Notes: generated by a model from the letters alone, not told the origin. DNA of 64,000 nt from an uncultured Olleya sp. (GCA_947503885.1 CANNFD010000008.1:1-64000); one strand, 5' to 3'. Shown: positions 34,195 to 44,067, counted from the stretch's first letter. Numbers and translations: made by a program.

Positions 34195-35844
34195 TTATAG
34201 TGTTTTAACTTCAATATAATAATCTCTATCTACTTTTACTTCAGCATCTTTAGATTTTAAATTTAAAACTTGATTGCCTTCCGTAGGTGTTAACCATTGA
34301 CTATTTCCATTAATTTCAATTTGAATAGGCATTTTAAAACCTGCAACTGTATTTGTCCATTTATAGTTTAGTTTTTTATCTTCAATTTTATATTCTAAAA
34401 CTGGGATTTTTGTAGTTCTTAAATACTGATCAAAAAAGCCTTTTAAATCTAAACCAGATTCTTCCGCTAAACAATCTTCTATTTGTTGCGTTGTTACCGT
34501 TTGATGATAAAATTTGCTATTTAAAGTTCTAAGCATTTGACGCCATTTATTGTCGTCGTTAACTAGTTGACGTAAAGTGTGAAGCATGTTTGCACCTTTA
34601 TAATACATATCTCCAGAACCTTCGTTATTAACATTGTATTGGCCAATTAACGGTCTGTCGTTTTGAATATTTCTACGGGTTCCAATAACATAATCCGCAG
34701 AAGCTTCCTTACCATAGTAATAATCAAGAAAAAGATTTTCAGAATAGGAGGTAAATGCTTCATGAATCCACATGTCTGCAATGTCTATGCTTGTGATATT
34801 ATTAGCAAACCACTCGTGACCCGCTTCGTGAATAATAATAAAATCAAATTTTAGCCCCCATCCAGTACCTGATAAATCGTTTCCTAAATAGCCTTTTGTA
34901 TATTTATTTCCGTAGGTAACAGAGCTTTGGTGCTCCATGCCTAAATACGGTACTTCTACAAGTTTAAATCCATCTTCATAAAATGGATAAGGTCCAAACC
35001 AATGCTCAAATGCTTTCATCATTTTTGTAGCATCTTTAAAATGTACTTTAGCTTTTTCAAGGTTATCCTTTAATACATAATAACTCATGTCTAAATCCCC
35101 TTTTTCACCTTTATAAATTTCTGAAAAAGAAGCATAATCACCTATGTTAATATTTACACCATAGTTGTTTATTGGGTTTGAAACAAACCAGTGTGAAGTT
35201 ACAGTGTTGTCTTCGTTCTCTTTTATTTTACGTAGTTTTCCGTTAGAAATATTTGATAACCCTTTAGGAATTGTCACACTAATTAGCATGCTGTCCACCT
35301 CGTCATACATGTGGTCTTTGTTTGGCCACCAAACGCTTGCGCCTAATCCTTGACAAGATGAGGCTACAAAATGGTTACCATTACTATCTTTTTTCCAAGA
35401 GATTCCGCCATCCCAAGGTGCTCTAACAGCTTCACGTGGTTTACCATGGTAATAGGCAGTCACGTTATTTACATCACCAATGTTTTGTTGTTCTTTTAGT
35501 GTTACAAAATGTGCGTTACCATCGTGTTTAATATTTAATTCGTTATTGTTTTGTGTCACCTTAGTTAATACCAAAGGGGCTTGTAAATCGATTTGTAATA
35601 CTTGATTTGGTTTTAAAACGGTATACTGTATGGTATTTTGTCCAGAAATTGTTTTTTTATCAGGATTTACCTCAATATCTAAATGATAATAGGTTAAGTC
35701 CCACCATTCGCGTTCTGGTGTAATACTTCCGCGAAGTGTATCTTGTCTTGTAAAGTTATTTTTTTCTTGTAACAGTCCTTGAGATTGAATTTTTATAAAT
35801 GGAGCAAGAATGAATATAAGTAGTATAAATACTGTGTTTTTCAT
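34195..35844 (-). CDS. M1 family metallopeptidase (aminopeptidase-like)
   Basis: A 549-residue exported zinc peptidase. Signal peptide (FILLIFILAPFIKIQSQG); an N-terminal beta-sandwich typical of M1; the exopeptidase motif as LGMEHQS near residue 302; the zinc motif HEAGHEWFANN near 338, with the third ligand glutamate in WIHEAFTSYSE. It removes N-terminal residues from peptides outside the cytoplasm. It is upstream of and in the same direction as the hydrolase-OsmC gene, with 76 bp between. Confidence 0.92.
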   Translation of the reverse strand: MKNTVFILLIFILAPFIKIQSQGLLQEKNNFTRQDTLRGSITPEREWWDLTYYHLDIEVNPDKKTISGQNTIQYTVLKPNQVLQIDLQAPLVLTKVTQNNNELNIKHDGNAHFVTLKEQQNIGDVNNVTAYYHGKPREAVRAPWDGGISWKKDSNGNHFVASSCQGLGASVWWPNKDHMYDEVDSMLISVTIPKGLSNISNGKLRKIKENEDNTVTSHWFVSNPINNYGVNINIGDYASFSEIYKGEKGDLDMSYYVLKDNLEKAKVHFKDATKMMKAFEHWFGPYPFYEDGFKLVEVPYLGMEHQSSVTYGNKYTKGYLGNDLSGTGWGLKFDFIIIHEAGHEWFANNITSIDIADMWIHEAFTSYSENLFLDYYYGKEASADYVIGTRRNIQNDRPLIGQYNVNNEGSGDMYYKGANMLHTLRQLVNDDNKWRQMLRTLNSKFYHQTVTTQQIEDCLAEESGLDLKGFFDQYLRTTKIPVLEYKIEDKKLNYKWTNTVAGFKMPIQIEINGNSQWLTPTEGNQVLNLKSKDAEVKVDRDYYIEVKTL

Positions 35845-35878
35845 TAGTTTTCTAATTTTTTACTAAATTAATGAAAAT

Positions 35879-35911
35879 AAAAAAACCGCTTCATACAGAA
35901 GCGGTTTTTAA
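35879..35911 (-). terminator. Terminator of the fatty-acid operon
   Basis: AAAAACCGCTTC (35881-35892) pairs with GAAGCGGTTTTT (35898-35909), 21 bp past the acyl-CoA dehydrogenase stop. Confidence 0.88.
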
Positions 35912-35931
35912 CTATTTAAACTTAAAAAATA

Positions 35932-37740
35932 TTAGAAACAATATTTGTTTTCAGCTTTTACTTTTTCTGCAATCTCATTACGTAAATCTACGATATCTGG
36001 ATAGTTAGCATATTTAGTAAAACGCTTAAGTCCCATTAACATCATACGTTGTTCATCACCTTCAGCAAAAGAAATAATACTTTCTTTTCCTTTTTTCTCA
36101 ATGATATCTACAGCGTTGTATAAGTATAATTTAGACATTGCAATTTGAACTTTTTGAGCATCTTCACCAAAACGTTTAGCGTTTTTCTCAGTTCTTAAAA
36201 TTGCTGATTCTGCCATATATATTTCAATTAATATATCTGCAGCTGCAATTAATAACTGTTGGTGCTGCTCTAAGTCTGGTCCAAATTTTTGAACTGCTGC
36301 TCCAGCAACCATTAAGAAGGTCTTTTTAAGTTTCTTAATCATTTCTTTTTCTTCTGAAAATAATTCAGAGTAATCTGGAGTGTCAAAAGAAGGAATACCC
36401 ATTAATTCACCTTGAACTGCTTGTGCAGGACCTAATAAATCGACATGACCTTTCATTGCTTTTTTAACTAACATACCTACAGAAAGCATTCTGTTGATTT
36501 CGTTTGTACCTTCGTAAATACGAGCAATACGTGCATCTCTCCAAGCAGCTTCCATAGGAGTCTCTTCCGAGAATCCCATTCCACCAAAAATTTGGATTCC
36601 TTCGTCTGCACAACTTTGTACATCTTCAGATACAGCAACTTTTAAGATAGAACATTCAATAGCATACTCTTCAACACCTTTTAATTCTGCTTCTTGATGA
36701 GAGTTTCCTGCAGCTTCACGCATTGCGATTCTATCTTCAATATTTTTAGCAGCTCTATAAGTTGCAGATTCACCAGCATATGCATTAGTAGCCATTTCAG
36801 CTAATTTAATTTTTATAGCTCCAAAATCTGCGATAGGCGTTTTAAATTGTTTACGCTCGTTAGCATAATTTACTGCTGTTGTTAAAATTCTTCTTTGAGA
36901 ATCTAAACAAGCTGCAGCTAATTTAATACGTCCAACGTTAAGCGCATTCATGGCGATTTTAAAACCTTCACCACGACCAGCTAACATATTTTCAGCAGGT
37001 ACAACAGTGTCGTTAAAAAATACTTGACGGGTAGAAGAGGCACGAATACCTAATTTATGTTCTTCTTCACCTAAAGTAATTCCGTTTGGATTTTCACCAT
37101 CATATTCTACAATAAAACCAGTAATATTTTTATCGTCTTCAATACGAGCAAAAACGATCATCACACTACAGAAACCTGCATTAGAGATCCACATTTTTTG
37201 TCCGTTAATTTTATATGACTTACCATCAGCTGTAAGCTCAGCAGTTGTTTTACCAGAGTTAGCATCTGATCCAGCACCTGGTTCTGTTAAACAGTAAGCA
37301 CCAAACCATTCACCTGAAGCTAATTTTGGTACATATTTTTGTTTTTGCTCTTCAGTACCATATAATGTAATTGGCATAGTACCAATACCTGTATGTGCAC
37401 CAAAAGCAGTACTAAAAGATCCGGTTCCACTTGAAATATAATCACAAGTTAATACTGTAGAAACAAATCCCATTCCCATTCCGCCATAAGCTTCAGGAAC
37501 TGCTACGCTTAAAAATCCCATGTCTCCAGCTTTACGCATAACGTCTTCAGTTAATGCATAATCTTTAGCTTCAAAACGAGTTTTATGAGGAATAATTTCA
37601 CGGTCATTAAACTCCATTACTGACTCCTTCATCATTGTTTGCTCTTCTGAAAAATCTTCAGGAGTAAACACATCTTCACAATTTGTTTCTTTTACTAAGA
37701 ATTGACCTCCACGAAGGATATCTTTTTCTAAATCTGCCAT
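35932..37740 (-). CDS. fadE: Acyl-CoA dehydrogenase (FadE-like)
   Basis: A 602-residue flavoprotein that introduces the first double bond of beta-oxidation. It has the family patterns CLTEPGAGSDANS (FAD/substrate), KMWISNAGF and the late QIFGGMGFSEETP...RIARIYEGTNEI. The extra ~160 C-terminal residues beyond the usual 380 match the longer FadE/YusJ type of Bacillus. It is the last gene of the operon, 27 bp after the thiolase. Substrate chain length cannot be told from sequence. Confidence 0.93.
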   Translation of the reverse strand: MADLEKDILRGGQFLVKETNCEDVFTPEDFSEEQTMMKESVMEFNDREIIPHKTRFEAKDYALTEDVMRKAGDMGFLSVAVPEAYGGMGMGFVSTVLTCDYISSGTGSFSTAFGAHTGIGTMPITLYGTEEQKQKYVPKLASGEWFGAYCLTEPGAGSDANSGKTTAELTADGKSYKINGQKMWISNAGFCSVMIVFARIEDDKNITGFIVEYDGENPNGITLGEEEHKLGIRASSTRQVFFNDTVVPAENMLAGRGEGFKIAMNALNVGRIKLAAACLDSQRRILTTAVNYANERKQFKTPIADFGAIKIKLAEMATNAYAGESATYRAAKNIEDRIAMREAAGNSHQEAELKGVEEYAIECSILKVAVSEDVQSCADEGIQIFGGMGFSEETPMEAAWRDARIARIYEGTNEINRMLSVGMLVKKAMKGHVDLLGPAQAVQGELMGIPSFDTPDYSELFSEEKEMIKKLKKTFLMVAGAAVQKFGPDLEQHQQLLIAAADILIEIYMAESAILRTEKNAKRFGEDAQKVQIAMSKLYLYNAVDIIEKKGKESIISFAEGDEQRMMLMGLKRFTKYANYPDIVDLRNEIAEKVKAENKYCF

Positions 37741-37767
37741 TTTATAGTATTGTATTAAGTTCTTTAA

Positions 37768-38961
37768 TTAGTTTAAAAATTCGAATATTCCACAAGCCCC
37801 TTGACCTGTACCAACACACATGGTAACTGCACCATATTTACCTTTCATGTCTTGCTTACGCATTTCATCAAAAAGTTGTACAGATAATTTTGCTCCAGTA
37901 CATCCTAATGGGTGACCCAATGCAATTGCACCACCATTTACGTTAATAATATCAGGATTAAGATCTAACTCTCTAATTACAGCTAAAGATTGCGAAGCAA
38001 AAGCTTCGTTTAACTCGATTAAAGCTAAATCGTCTTGTTTTAATCCTGCTTGTTTTAATGCTTTTGGAATTGCTTTTACTGGTCCAATCCCCATGATACG
38101 AGGCTCAACACCTGCAGCAGCATAGTTTACCATTCTTGCAATAGGTTCTAAACCTAACTCTTTAACCATGTCTTCACTCATAACCATTACAAATGCAGCA
38201 CCGTCACTCATTTGCGAAGAGTTTCCAGCTGTTACGCTTCCTCCTGCAGCAAATACTGCTCTTAGTTTTGCTAAGGCTTCTTTGCTAGTTCCTGCACGAG
38301 GTCCCTCATCTTTAGTTACTGTGTAAGATTTTGTTGCTCTTTTTCCGTTAGCATCAATATAAGTTTGTTCTACTTCTATTGGTACAATTTGATCTTGAAA
38401 ACGATTTTCAGCTTGCGCTCTTAATGCTTTCATATGTGAGTTGTATGCAAACTCATCTTGGTCTTCACGAGATACTTTAAACTGTTTTGCTACCGCTTCT
38501 GCAGTATTCCCCATTCCCCAATAATAATCTTCGTGACCATTTTTTACAATTGCATCGTAATTTAATTCTGGTTTAAAACCAGTCATTGGTACGCTACTCA
38601 TGCTTTCTGCTCCACCAGCAATAATACAATCTGCCATTCCGGCTTGTATTTTTGCAGTTGCCATACCAATAGTCTCTACTCCAGAAGAGCAAAAACGATT
38701 TACAGTTACACCAGGAACATCTACAATTTCTAATCCCATTAAAGAGATTAAACGTGCCATATTTAATCCTTGAGAACCTTCAGGCATTGCGTTACCAACA
38801 ATAACATCGTCGATACGCTTTGGGTCTAAACCTGGCAATTCCTTCATCATATACTTGATGGTTTCTGCTGCCAATTCATCTGTTCTTTTAAAACGAAACA
38901 CGCCTTTTGGTGCTTTACCAACTGCGGTTCTATATGCTTTTACTATATATGCTGTTTTCAT
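37768..38961 (-). CDS. fadA: Acetyl-CoA C-acyltransferase (thiolase)
   Basis: A 397-residue thiolase that releases acetyl-CoA in the last step of beta-oxidation. The active cysteine lies in NRFCSSGVETI (near residue 91), with the catalytic histidine in GGAIALGHPLGCTGA and the second cysteine in CVGTGQG. The length is normal for FadA. It lies between the multifunctional dehydrogenase and the acyl-CoA dehydrogenase, the order of the B. subtilis fadN-fadA-fadE operon. Confidence 0.94.
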   Translation of the reverse strand: MKTAYIVKAYRTAVGKAPKGVFRFKRTDELAAETIKYMMKELPGLDPKRIDDVIVGNAMPEGSQGLNMARLISLMGLEIVDVPGVTVNRFCSSGVETIGMATAKIQAGMADCIIAGGAESMSSVPMTGFKPELNYDAIVKNGHEDYYWGMGNTAEAVAKQFKVSREDQDEFAYNSHMKALRAQAENRFQDQIVPIEVEQTYIDANGKRATKSYTVTKDEGPRAGTSKEALAKLRAVFAAGGSVTAGNSSQMSDGAAFVMVMSEDMVKELGLEPIARMVNYAAAGVEPRIMGIGPVKAIPKALKQAGLKQDDLALIELNEAFASQSLAVIRELDLNPDIINVNGGAIALGHPLGCTGAKLSVQLFDEMRKQDMKGKYGAVTMCVGTGQGACGIFEFLN

Positions 38962-38997
38962 CTTTTATTTTAGTATTTAGTTTTTAGTAATTTGTAG

Positions 38998-39012
38998 TTA
39001 GTGATTCACTAA
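38998..39012. repeat. Small palindrome in the fadN-fadA gap
   Basis: TTAGTGATTCACTAA is a perfect 7+1+7 palindrome in the 85-bp gap, embedded in low-complexity sequence. It may be a weak hairpin or a remnant repeat; no function assigned. Confidence 0.35.
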
Positions 39013-39046
39013 TCCCTAATTACTTTTCCCTTTTTACTTTTCGCAA

Positions 39047-41455
39047 CTAGTTACGAAGAGGTTTCCCTTTGGTTAACATATGCTGAATACGTTCTAAAGT
39101 TTTACGTTCTGTACATAAACTTAAGAATGCTTCACGCTCTAAATCCAATAAATATTGTTCTGTTACTCTTGTTGGTTCAGATAAATCTCCACCAGCCATA
39201 ACGTAAGCTAATTTATTAGCAATTTTCATATCATGCTCTGAAATGTAGTTAGAATCTTGCATAGAGTCTGTTCCTACTAAAAACATTCCTAATGCTTGTT
39301 TACCAAGTACTAATACATCACTACGTTTTACAGGTTGCGTGTAACCAGAGTTAGCCATTAACATTGCGTGTTGTTTAGCAACTGCTATTTGACGGTCTTT
39401 GTTTACAACAACTACATCTTTTCCTTTTTGAAGCAGGTTTAAGTCGAAAGCTTCATAAGCAGAAGTTGATACTTTTGCCATACCAATTGTTAAGAAATGC
39501 TCTTGTAGAATGTTTAATTGTACATCACCTTTTTCAAAAAGATCTTGTGCTCTTAAAGCCATTTCTTTAGAACCTCCACCACCAGGAATCACACCAACAC
39601 CAAACTCTACAAGTCCCATGTAAGTTTCAGCTGCTGCAACAACTTTATCTGCGTGTAATGATAACTCACAACCACCACCTAAAGCCATTCCGTGAGGAGC
39701 GGAGATAGTCGGAATTGCAGAATAACGCATACGCATCATCGAGTCTTGGAAGTATTTAATAGCCATGTTAAGCTCATCATACTCTTGTTCTGCAGCCATC
39801 ATAAAAATCATTCCGATGTTTGCACCAACAGAGAAGTTTGCAGCTTGGTTACCGACAACTAAACCAGCAAAATCTTTTTCGGCTATATCAATAGCTTTAT
39901 TTAATCCAGCTAAAACGTCTCCACCAATAGTGTTCATTTTAGATTGGAATTCTAGGTTAAGGATTCCGTCACCTAAATCTTCAACAACAACTCCAGAGTT
40001 TTTAAACACTTCTTTTGTTTTTCTGATGTTATCAAGGATAATGAAACTGTCTTGTCCAGGTATTTTAGTTTGTTTTTTAGTTGGGATATCATAAAAATAT
40101 GAAGCACCATCTTTTACTGTATAAAAAGACGTGTTACCAGAAGCAACCATGTCGTTAACCCAAGCAGCAGGCTCTAAACCTTCGGCTTTCATTAATTCAA
40201 TTCCTTTTTCTACACCAATAGCATCCCAAATTTGGAAAGGTCCATGTTCCCATCCAAAACCAGCTTTCATTGCATCGTCAATCTTGTAAAGCTCGTCTGA
40301 GATTTCTGGAATACGGTTTGAAACGTAAGCAAATAAAGCAGTGAAACTTTTTCTGTAAAACTCACCAGCTTTATCTTTTCCTTTTACTAATACTTTAAAA
40401 CGGTCTACTACTTTATCAATAGTTTTAGTTAATTCTAAAGTTGCAAATTTTGCGCGTTTTGCAGAACGATATTCTAATGTGTTTAAGTCAAGCGATAAAA
40501 TTTCTTTTTTACCATCTGCAGATACATTTTTTTTATAAAAACCTTGTCCTGTTTTGCTTCCTAACCATTTGTTTTCCATCATAGTGTTGATGAAATCTGG
40601 CAATTCAAAAAGCTCTAAACGTTCGTCATTAGGACAGTTTTCTCTAATTCCGTTTGCAACGTGAACTAAAGTGTCTAAACCTACAACATCTACCGTACGG
40701 AAGGTTGCTGATTTAGGACGACCAATAACTGGTCCAGATAATTTATCTACCTCCTCGATAGTTAAATCTAAATCTTTAACTGCATGAAATAAACTTTGGA
40801 TGCTAAAAATACCAACTCTGTTTCCTATAAAAGCAGGAGTGTCTTTAGCAACAACAGATGTTTTTCCTAAGAATTTTTCACCATATTCATTTAAAAACTC
40901 AAGAACAGAAGCGTCTGTTTTTGGTCCAGGAATGATTTCGAATAATTTTAAGTAACGTGCAGGATTAAAGAAGTGCGTTCCGCAGAAATGCTTCTGGAAA
41001 TCTTCACTACGACCTTCACTCATGAATTTTATTGGAATACCAGAAGTATTAGATGTAATTAATGTTCCTGGAGTTCTGTATTTTTCTAGTTTTTCAAAAA
41101 CTACTTTTTTGATATCTAGTCTTTCAACTACAACTTCCATAATCCAATCTACGTCTGCAACTTTAGCAATATCGTCTTCTAAGTTTCCTGTAGTGATACG
41201 ACTTGCAAAAGATTGACTGTAAATAGGAGAGGGTTTAGATTTTAAAGATGCTGTTAAGGCATCGTTTACTAATCTGTTTCTTACGACTTTGTCTTCTAAA
41301 GTTAAACCTTTAGCTTTTTCTTTGTCGGTTAGCTCTCTAGGAACTATGTCTAATAGTAATACATCTACACCAATATTGGCGAAGTGACAAGCGATACCGC
41401 TTCCCATAATTCCGGAACCAATAATCGCTACTTTTTTAATTCTACGTGTGCTCAT
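39047..41455 (-). CDS. fadN: 3-hydroxyacyl-CoA dehydrogenase/enoyl-CoA hydratase fusion (FadN-like)
   Basis: An 802-residue bifunctional enzyme that hydrates enoyl-CoA and oxidises the 3-hydroxyacyl-CoA. The N-terminal dehydrogenase begins with the NAD fold IGSGIMGSGIA (12-22), followed by two 3HCDH C-domains. The hydratase-like domain is at the C-terminus (about 480-700), with ALGGGCELSLHAD and GVIPGGGGSKE. The domain order is opposite to E. coli FadB and the same as B. subtilis FadN. The start lies 1 bp after the MarR stop, so it is translated with it. Confidence 0.93.
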   Translation of the reverse strand: MSTRRIKKVAIIGSGIMGSGIACHFANIGVDVLLLDIVPRELTDKEKAKGLTLEDKVVRNRLVNDALTASLKSKPSPIYSQSFASRITTGNLEDDIAKVADVDWIMEVVVERLDIKKVVFEKLEKYRTPGTLITSNTSGIPIKFMSEGRSEDFQKHFCGTHFFNPARYLKLFEIIPGPKTDASVLEFLNEYGEKFLGKTSVVAKDTPAFIGNRVGIFSIQSLFHAVKDLDLTIEEVDKLSGPVIGRPKSATFRTVDVVGLDTLVHVANGIRENCPNDERLELFELPDFINTMMENKWLGSKTGQGFYKKNVSADGKKEILSLDLNTLEYRSAKRAKFATLELTKTIDKVVDRFKVLVKGKDKAGEFYRKSFTALFAYVSNRIPEISDELYKIDDAMKAGFGWEHGPFQIWDAIGVEKGIELMKAEGLEPAAWVNDMVASGNTSFYTVKDGASYFYDIPTKKQTKIPGQDSFIILDNIRKTKEVFKNSGVVVEDLGDGILNLEFQSKMNTIGGDVLAGLNKAIDIAEKDFAGLVVGNQAANFSVGANIGMIFMMAAEQEYDELNMAIKYFQDSMMRMRYSAIPTISAPHGMALGGGCELSLHADKVVAAAETYMGLVEFGVGVIPGGGGSKEMALRAQDLFEKGDVQLNILQEHFLTIGMAKVSTSAYEAFDLNLLQKGKDVVVVNKDRQIAVAKQHAMLMANSGYTQPVKRSDVLVLGKQALGMFLVGTDSMQDSNYISEHDMKIANKLAYVMAGGDLSEPTRVTEQYLLDLEREAFLSLCTERKTLERIQHMLTKGKPLRN

Positions 41456-41456
41456 A

Positions 41457-41912
41457 TTATTTTAAAATGTGTTCTTTTTGGTTATATATTTTTTTATTTG
41501 AAATCAATTCGTTGATTGTATCTGAAACTTCGTAAAAATGTTTCAGTTTTTCTTCAGAGATATGACTTTTAATAGCGTCGTTAAAAACTAAGACACGCTC
41601 TTTTGCGTCCTTACGTTTTTGTTTTCCAAACTCAGTTAAGTGGATTAATACTCCACGTCCATCTGTTGGATTAGGTCGACGTACTATTAAGTCTAATTCT
41701 TCCATCCTTTTTAATATCCTAGAAAGACTTGTTGCTTCCATGCCCATAATTGGTCCAAGAGAGGTCGAAGGTGTGCCTTCTTCTTGGTCAATACTTAATA
41801 AAGTAAAGCCTGTAGCCATAGTCGTCCCGAATTTTGCAGCTTCTTCGTTATACATTTTATTTACTGCTAACCATGTGGTTCTTAGGATGTAATCTATGGT
41901 TCTATCATTCAT
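41457..41912 (-). CDS. MarR family regulator of the fatty-acid operon
   Basis: A 151-residue winged-helix regulator. The DNA-binding part is GPIMGMEATSLSRILKRMEELDLIVRRPNPTDGRGVLIHLTEFG (a stretch near residues 53-96), with the usual DGR wing. It is the first gene of the beta-oxidation operon and probably responds to an acyl-CoA or fatty acid (inference from position). A 28-bp perfect palindrome lies 43 bp upstream of its start and is the obvious operator for self-control. Confidence 0.9.
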   Translation of the reverse strand: MNDRTIDYILRTTWLAVNKMYNEEAAKFGTTMATGFTLLSIDQEEGTPSTSLGPIMGMEATSLSRILKRMEELDLIVRRPNPTDGRGVLIHLTEFGKQKRKDAKERVLVFNDAIKSHISEEKLKHFYEVSDTINELISNKKIYNQKEHILK

Positions 41913-41954
41913 ATTTAAAAACGTAATAAGGCGTTATATTTTCAAAGATAGTAA

Positions 41955-41982
41955 AAATTTATTATGCATGCATAATAAATTT
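41955..41982. promoter_or_regulatory. 28-bp perfect palindrome, candidate MarR operator
   Basis: The centre ATTATGCATGCATAAT (41961-41976) is flanked by AAATTT on each side, giving 14 + 14 perfectly matched bases. It lies 43-70 bp upstream of the marR start. Dimeric winged-helix regulators bind such sites; the assignment is inference. Confidence 0.65.
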
Positions 41983-41994
41983 AAAATTAGTGTA

Positions 41995-42028
41995 TAAAAA
42001 AAGCTATCTTAATTAAGATAGCTTTTAA
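41995..42028 (-). terminator. Terminator of the acyl-CoA ligase gene
   Basis: AAAAGCTATCTTAA and TTAAGATAGCTTTT form a perfect palindrome with A/T runs on each side, just past the ligase stop at 42033. Confidence 0.88.
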
Positions 42029-42032
42029 AATT

Positions 42033-43805
42033 TTAGTTTCGATATATTTTATCATAAAGGTCTTGATATATGCCTTTTATAATTGCTCGTTTCATTTTCA
42101 TGGTTGGAGTAAGGTGTCCTCCTTCAATAGACCAAACGTCTGGTGTTAATTCAAAACGTTTAATTTGTTCCCATTTTCCAAAATGTTTATTATACTTATC
42201 TATTTCTTCTTGGATACGACTAATAACTTGTTCTGAATTTGCAATTTCAACATCAGTTTTACCAATGTTATGTTTTTTAAGGTCTATCCAATCACGAATA
42301 AAATCAAAGTTAGGTTGTATTAATGCAGCTGGCATTTTCTCGCCTTCACCAACGACCATAATTTGTTCGATAAAAAGGGATTGTTTCATATCGTTTTCTA
42401 ACAATGGTGGGATTACATACTTTCCTCCAGAAGTTTTAAACATTTCTTTTTTACGACCAGTAATTTTTAAAAACCCATCAGCATCCACTTCTCCTTTATC
42501 TCCGGTATGGAAATAGCCATTAGACATTACTTCTGCAGTTTTTTCAGGATCTTTATAGTATCCTAACATTACGTTTGGTCCTTTGACTAGGATTTCTCCG
42601 TCTTCTTCAATTTTTATTTTGACGTTACCAATAGCTTTACCAACAGTACCTACTTTATAATGGTTGTCTTTATACATACCGACAGAGACTACTGGAGATG
42701 TTTCAGTAAGTCCATACCCTTCCATTACTTTCATGTCAGCAGCTCCAAACATACGTGCTAATCTTGGTTGCAATGCTGCACTACCAGAAACCATAGTTTT
42801 TAATTCTCCTCCAAGAGCTTCACGCCATTTGCTAAATATAAGTTTACTAGCTATTTTAAGTTGAAACTCATACCACCAACCATTGGCTCCATAAGGTTCC
42901 CAACGCTCTCCTAATCTTACTGCCCAGAAAAATAACCCTTTTTTAATTCCAGATAACTCTTCTCCTTTAAGCATGATTTTATCAAATACTTTTTCAAGCA
43001 ATCTAGGTACAACACTCATAAGATGAGGTTTGATTTCTTTGGCATTATCACCAATCTTATCTATTGCTTCTGCAAAGTAAATAGAAGCACCTTCATGTTG
43101 ATATACATAAATTAGTACGCGTTCAAAAATATGACAAATAGGTAAAAAACTTAATACACGATTATCTCCTTCTACTAATGGTACTCTTGGTGAGCTGTCT
43201 AAAGCATTACTAGTAATATTCCAATGTGATAGCATGACACCTTTAGGCTTTCCTGTGGTTCCAGAAGTGTAAATTATAGTTGCTAAATCAGTAGGTTTAA
43301 CGGCATCTTTACGCGCCTCAACTTCAGGTTGGTTACTTGTGTCTTTTCCTAATTCGAATAATTCCGAGTAATGTTTACAGCCTTCTATATGATCAAAAGA
43401 ATATATTTCTTTAATTTTAGTATTAGCTTGAACTTTTCTAACTTTTTCTAATACTGCTTCGTCTGAAACAAAACAATAAATAGATTCACTATGATTTAAT
43501 ACATATTCATAGTCTTCTGCACTAATAGTAGGATAAATAGGTATGTTTTGTGCTCCAAGTTGAAGGATACCAATATCCATTATATTCCATTCCGTCCTGT
43601 TAGTTGTAGAAATAACAGCAATTTTATCATCCTTTTGGATGCCTAAACGTAACAAAGCTCTACTGATTGTATTTGATTTGTCTACATATTCTTGTGTAGA
43701 TATACTTTTCCATTCACCATTATACTTAGTAACTAAGGCTTTTGCGTTAGGTTTATTTTCTAGTTGGTAATAAGGAAAATCAAAAAGTCTTGTAATTTTT
43801 ATCAT
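42033..43805 (-). CDS. Long-chain fatty-acid-CoA ligase (AMP-forming)
   Basis: A 590-residue adenylate-forming enzyme that activates fatty acids as CoA thioesters. The AMP-binding loop YTSGTTGKPKGVM lies near residue 180, then GYGLTETSPVV and the hinge FHTGDKGEVDADGFLKITGRKKE. Length and layout fit the eukaryote-like FAA1 class. It supplies the substrate for the beta-oxidation operon downstream, from which it is separated by a terminator and the palindrome, so it is expressed separately. Confidence 0.92.
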   Translation of the reverse strand: MIKITRLFDFPYYQLENKPNAKALVTKYNGEWKSISTQEYVDKSNTISRALLRLGIQKDDKIAVISTTNRTEWNIMDIGILQLGAQNIPIYPTISAEDYEYVLNHSESIYCFVSDEAVLEKVRKVQANTKIKEIYSFDHIEGCKHYSELFELGKDTSNQPEVEARKDAVKPTDLATIIYTSGTTGKPKGVMLSHWNITSNALDSSPRVPLVEGDNRVLSFLPICHIFERVLIYVYQHEGASIYFAEAIDKIGDNAKEIKPHLMSVVPRLLEKVFDKIMLKGEELSGIKKGLFFWAVRLGERWEPYGANGWWYEFQLKIASKLIFSKWREALGGELKTMVSGSAALQPRLARMFGAADMKVMEGYGLTETSPVVSVGMYKDNHYKVGTVGKAIGNVKIKIEEDGEILVKGPNVMLGYYKDPEKTAEVMSNGYFHTGDKGEVDADGFLKITGRKKEMFKTSGGKYVIPPLLENDMKQSLFIEQIMVVGEGEKMPAALIQPNFDFIRDWIDLKKHNIGKTDVEIANSEQVISRIQEEIDKYNKHFGKWEQIKRFELTPDVWSIEGGHLTPTMKMKRAIIKGIYQDLYDKIYRN

Positions 43806-43814
43806 TATTTCTTT

Positions 43815-43840
43815 TGCAAAGTGATTAAGTATTGCAAAGT
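43815..43840. promoter_or_regulatory. Direct repeat TGCAAAGT upstream of acyl-CoA ligase
   Basis: TGCAAAGT occurs at 43815-43822 and 43833-43840, 18 bp apart (about two helical turns), just before the ligase start. A possible regulator binding site; it is not the palindrome found at marR. Confidence 0.35.
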
Positions 43841-43877
43841 ATGAAATTTTAAGGGTAATTCAAATAGAAGTCAAAAA

Positions 43878-43903
43878 AAGGAGCTGTAATTAAACAGCTC
43901 CTA
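43878..43903 (-). terminator. Terminator of the AraC-type gene
   Basis: AGGAGCTGT (43879-43887) pairs with ACAGCTCCT (43894-43902), followed by a run of T on the minus strand. It lies 165 bp past the stop at 44068; the interval 43904-44067 contains no gene I can see. Confidence 0.8.
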
Positions 43904-44067
43904 AGCTAACTGATTGATAGCGTGAATATATGCGTGAATATTATTATTTAATAACTAACTATTTTTAAATGAATCCCTTAACTTTCATTTAAATTAAATA
44001 AAGCACATATAATCATAGCTAAAGTATATAATATGTTTTACGTAATAGGTGTAAATAATCGTAAAAA

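Noticed and set aside
35932-41455. FadB-type fusion order
   Set aside because: The dehydrogenase domain is N-terminal and the hydratase C-terminal, opposite to FadB; the FadN-type assignment is used instead.
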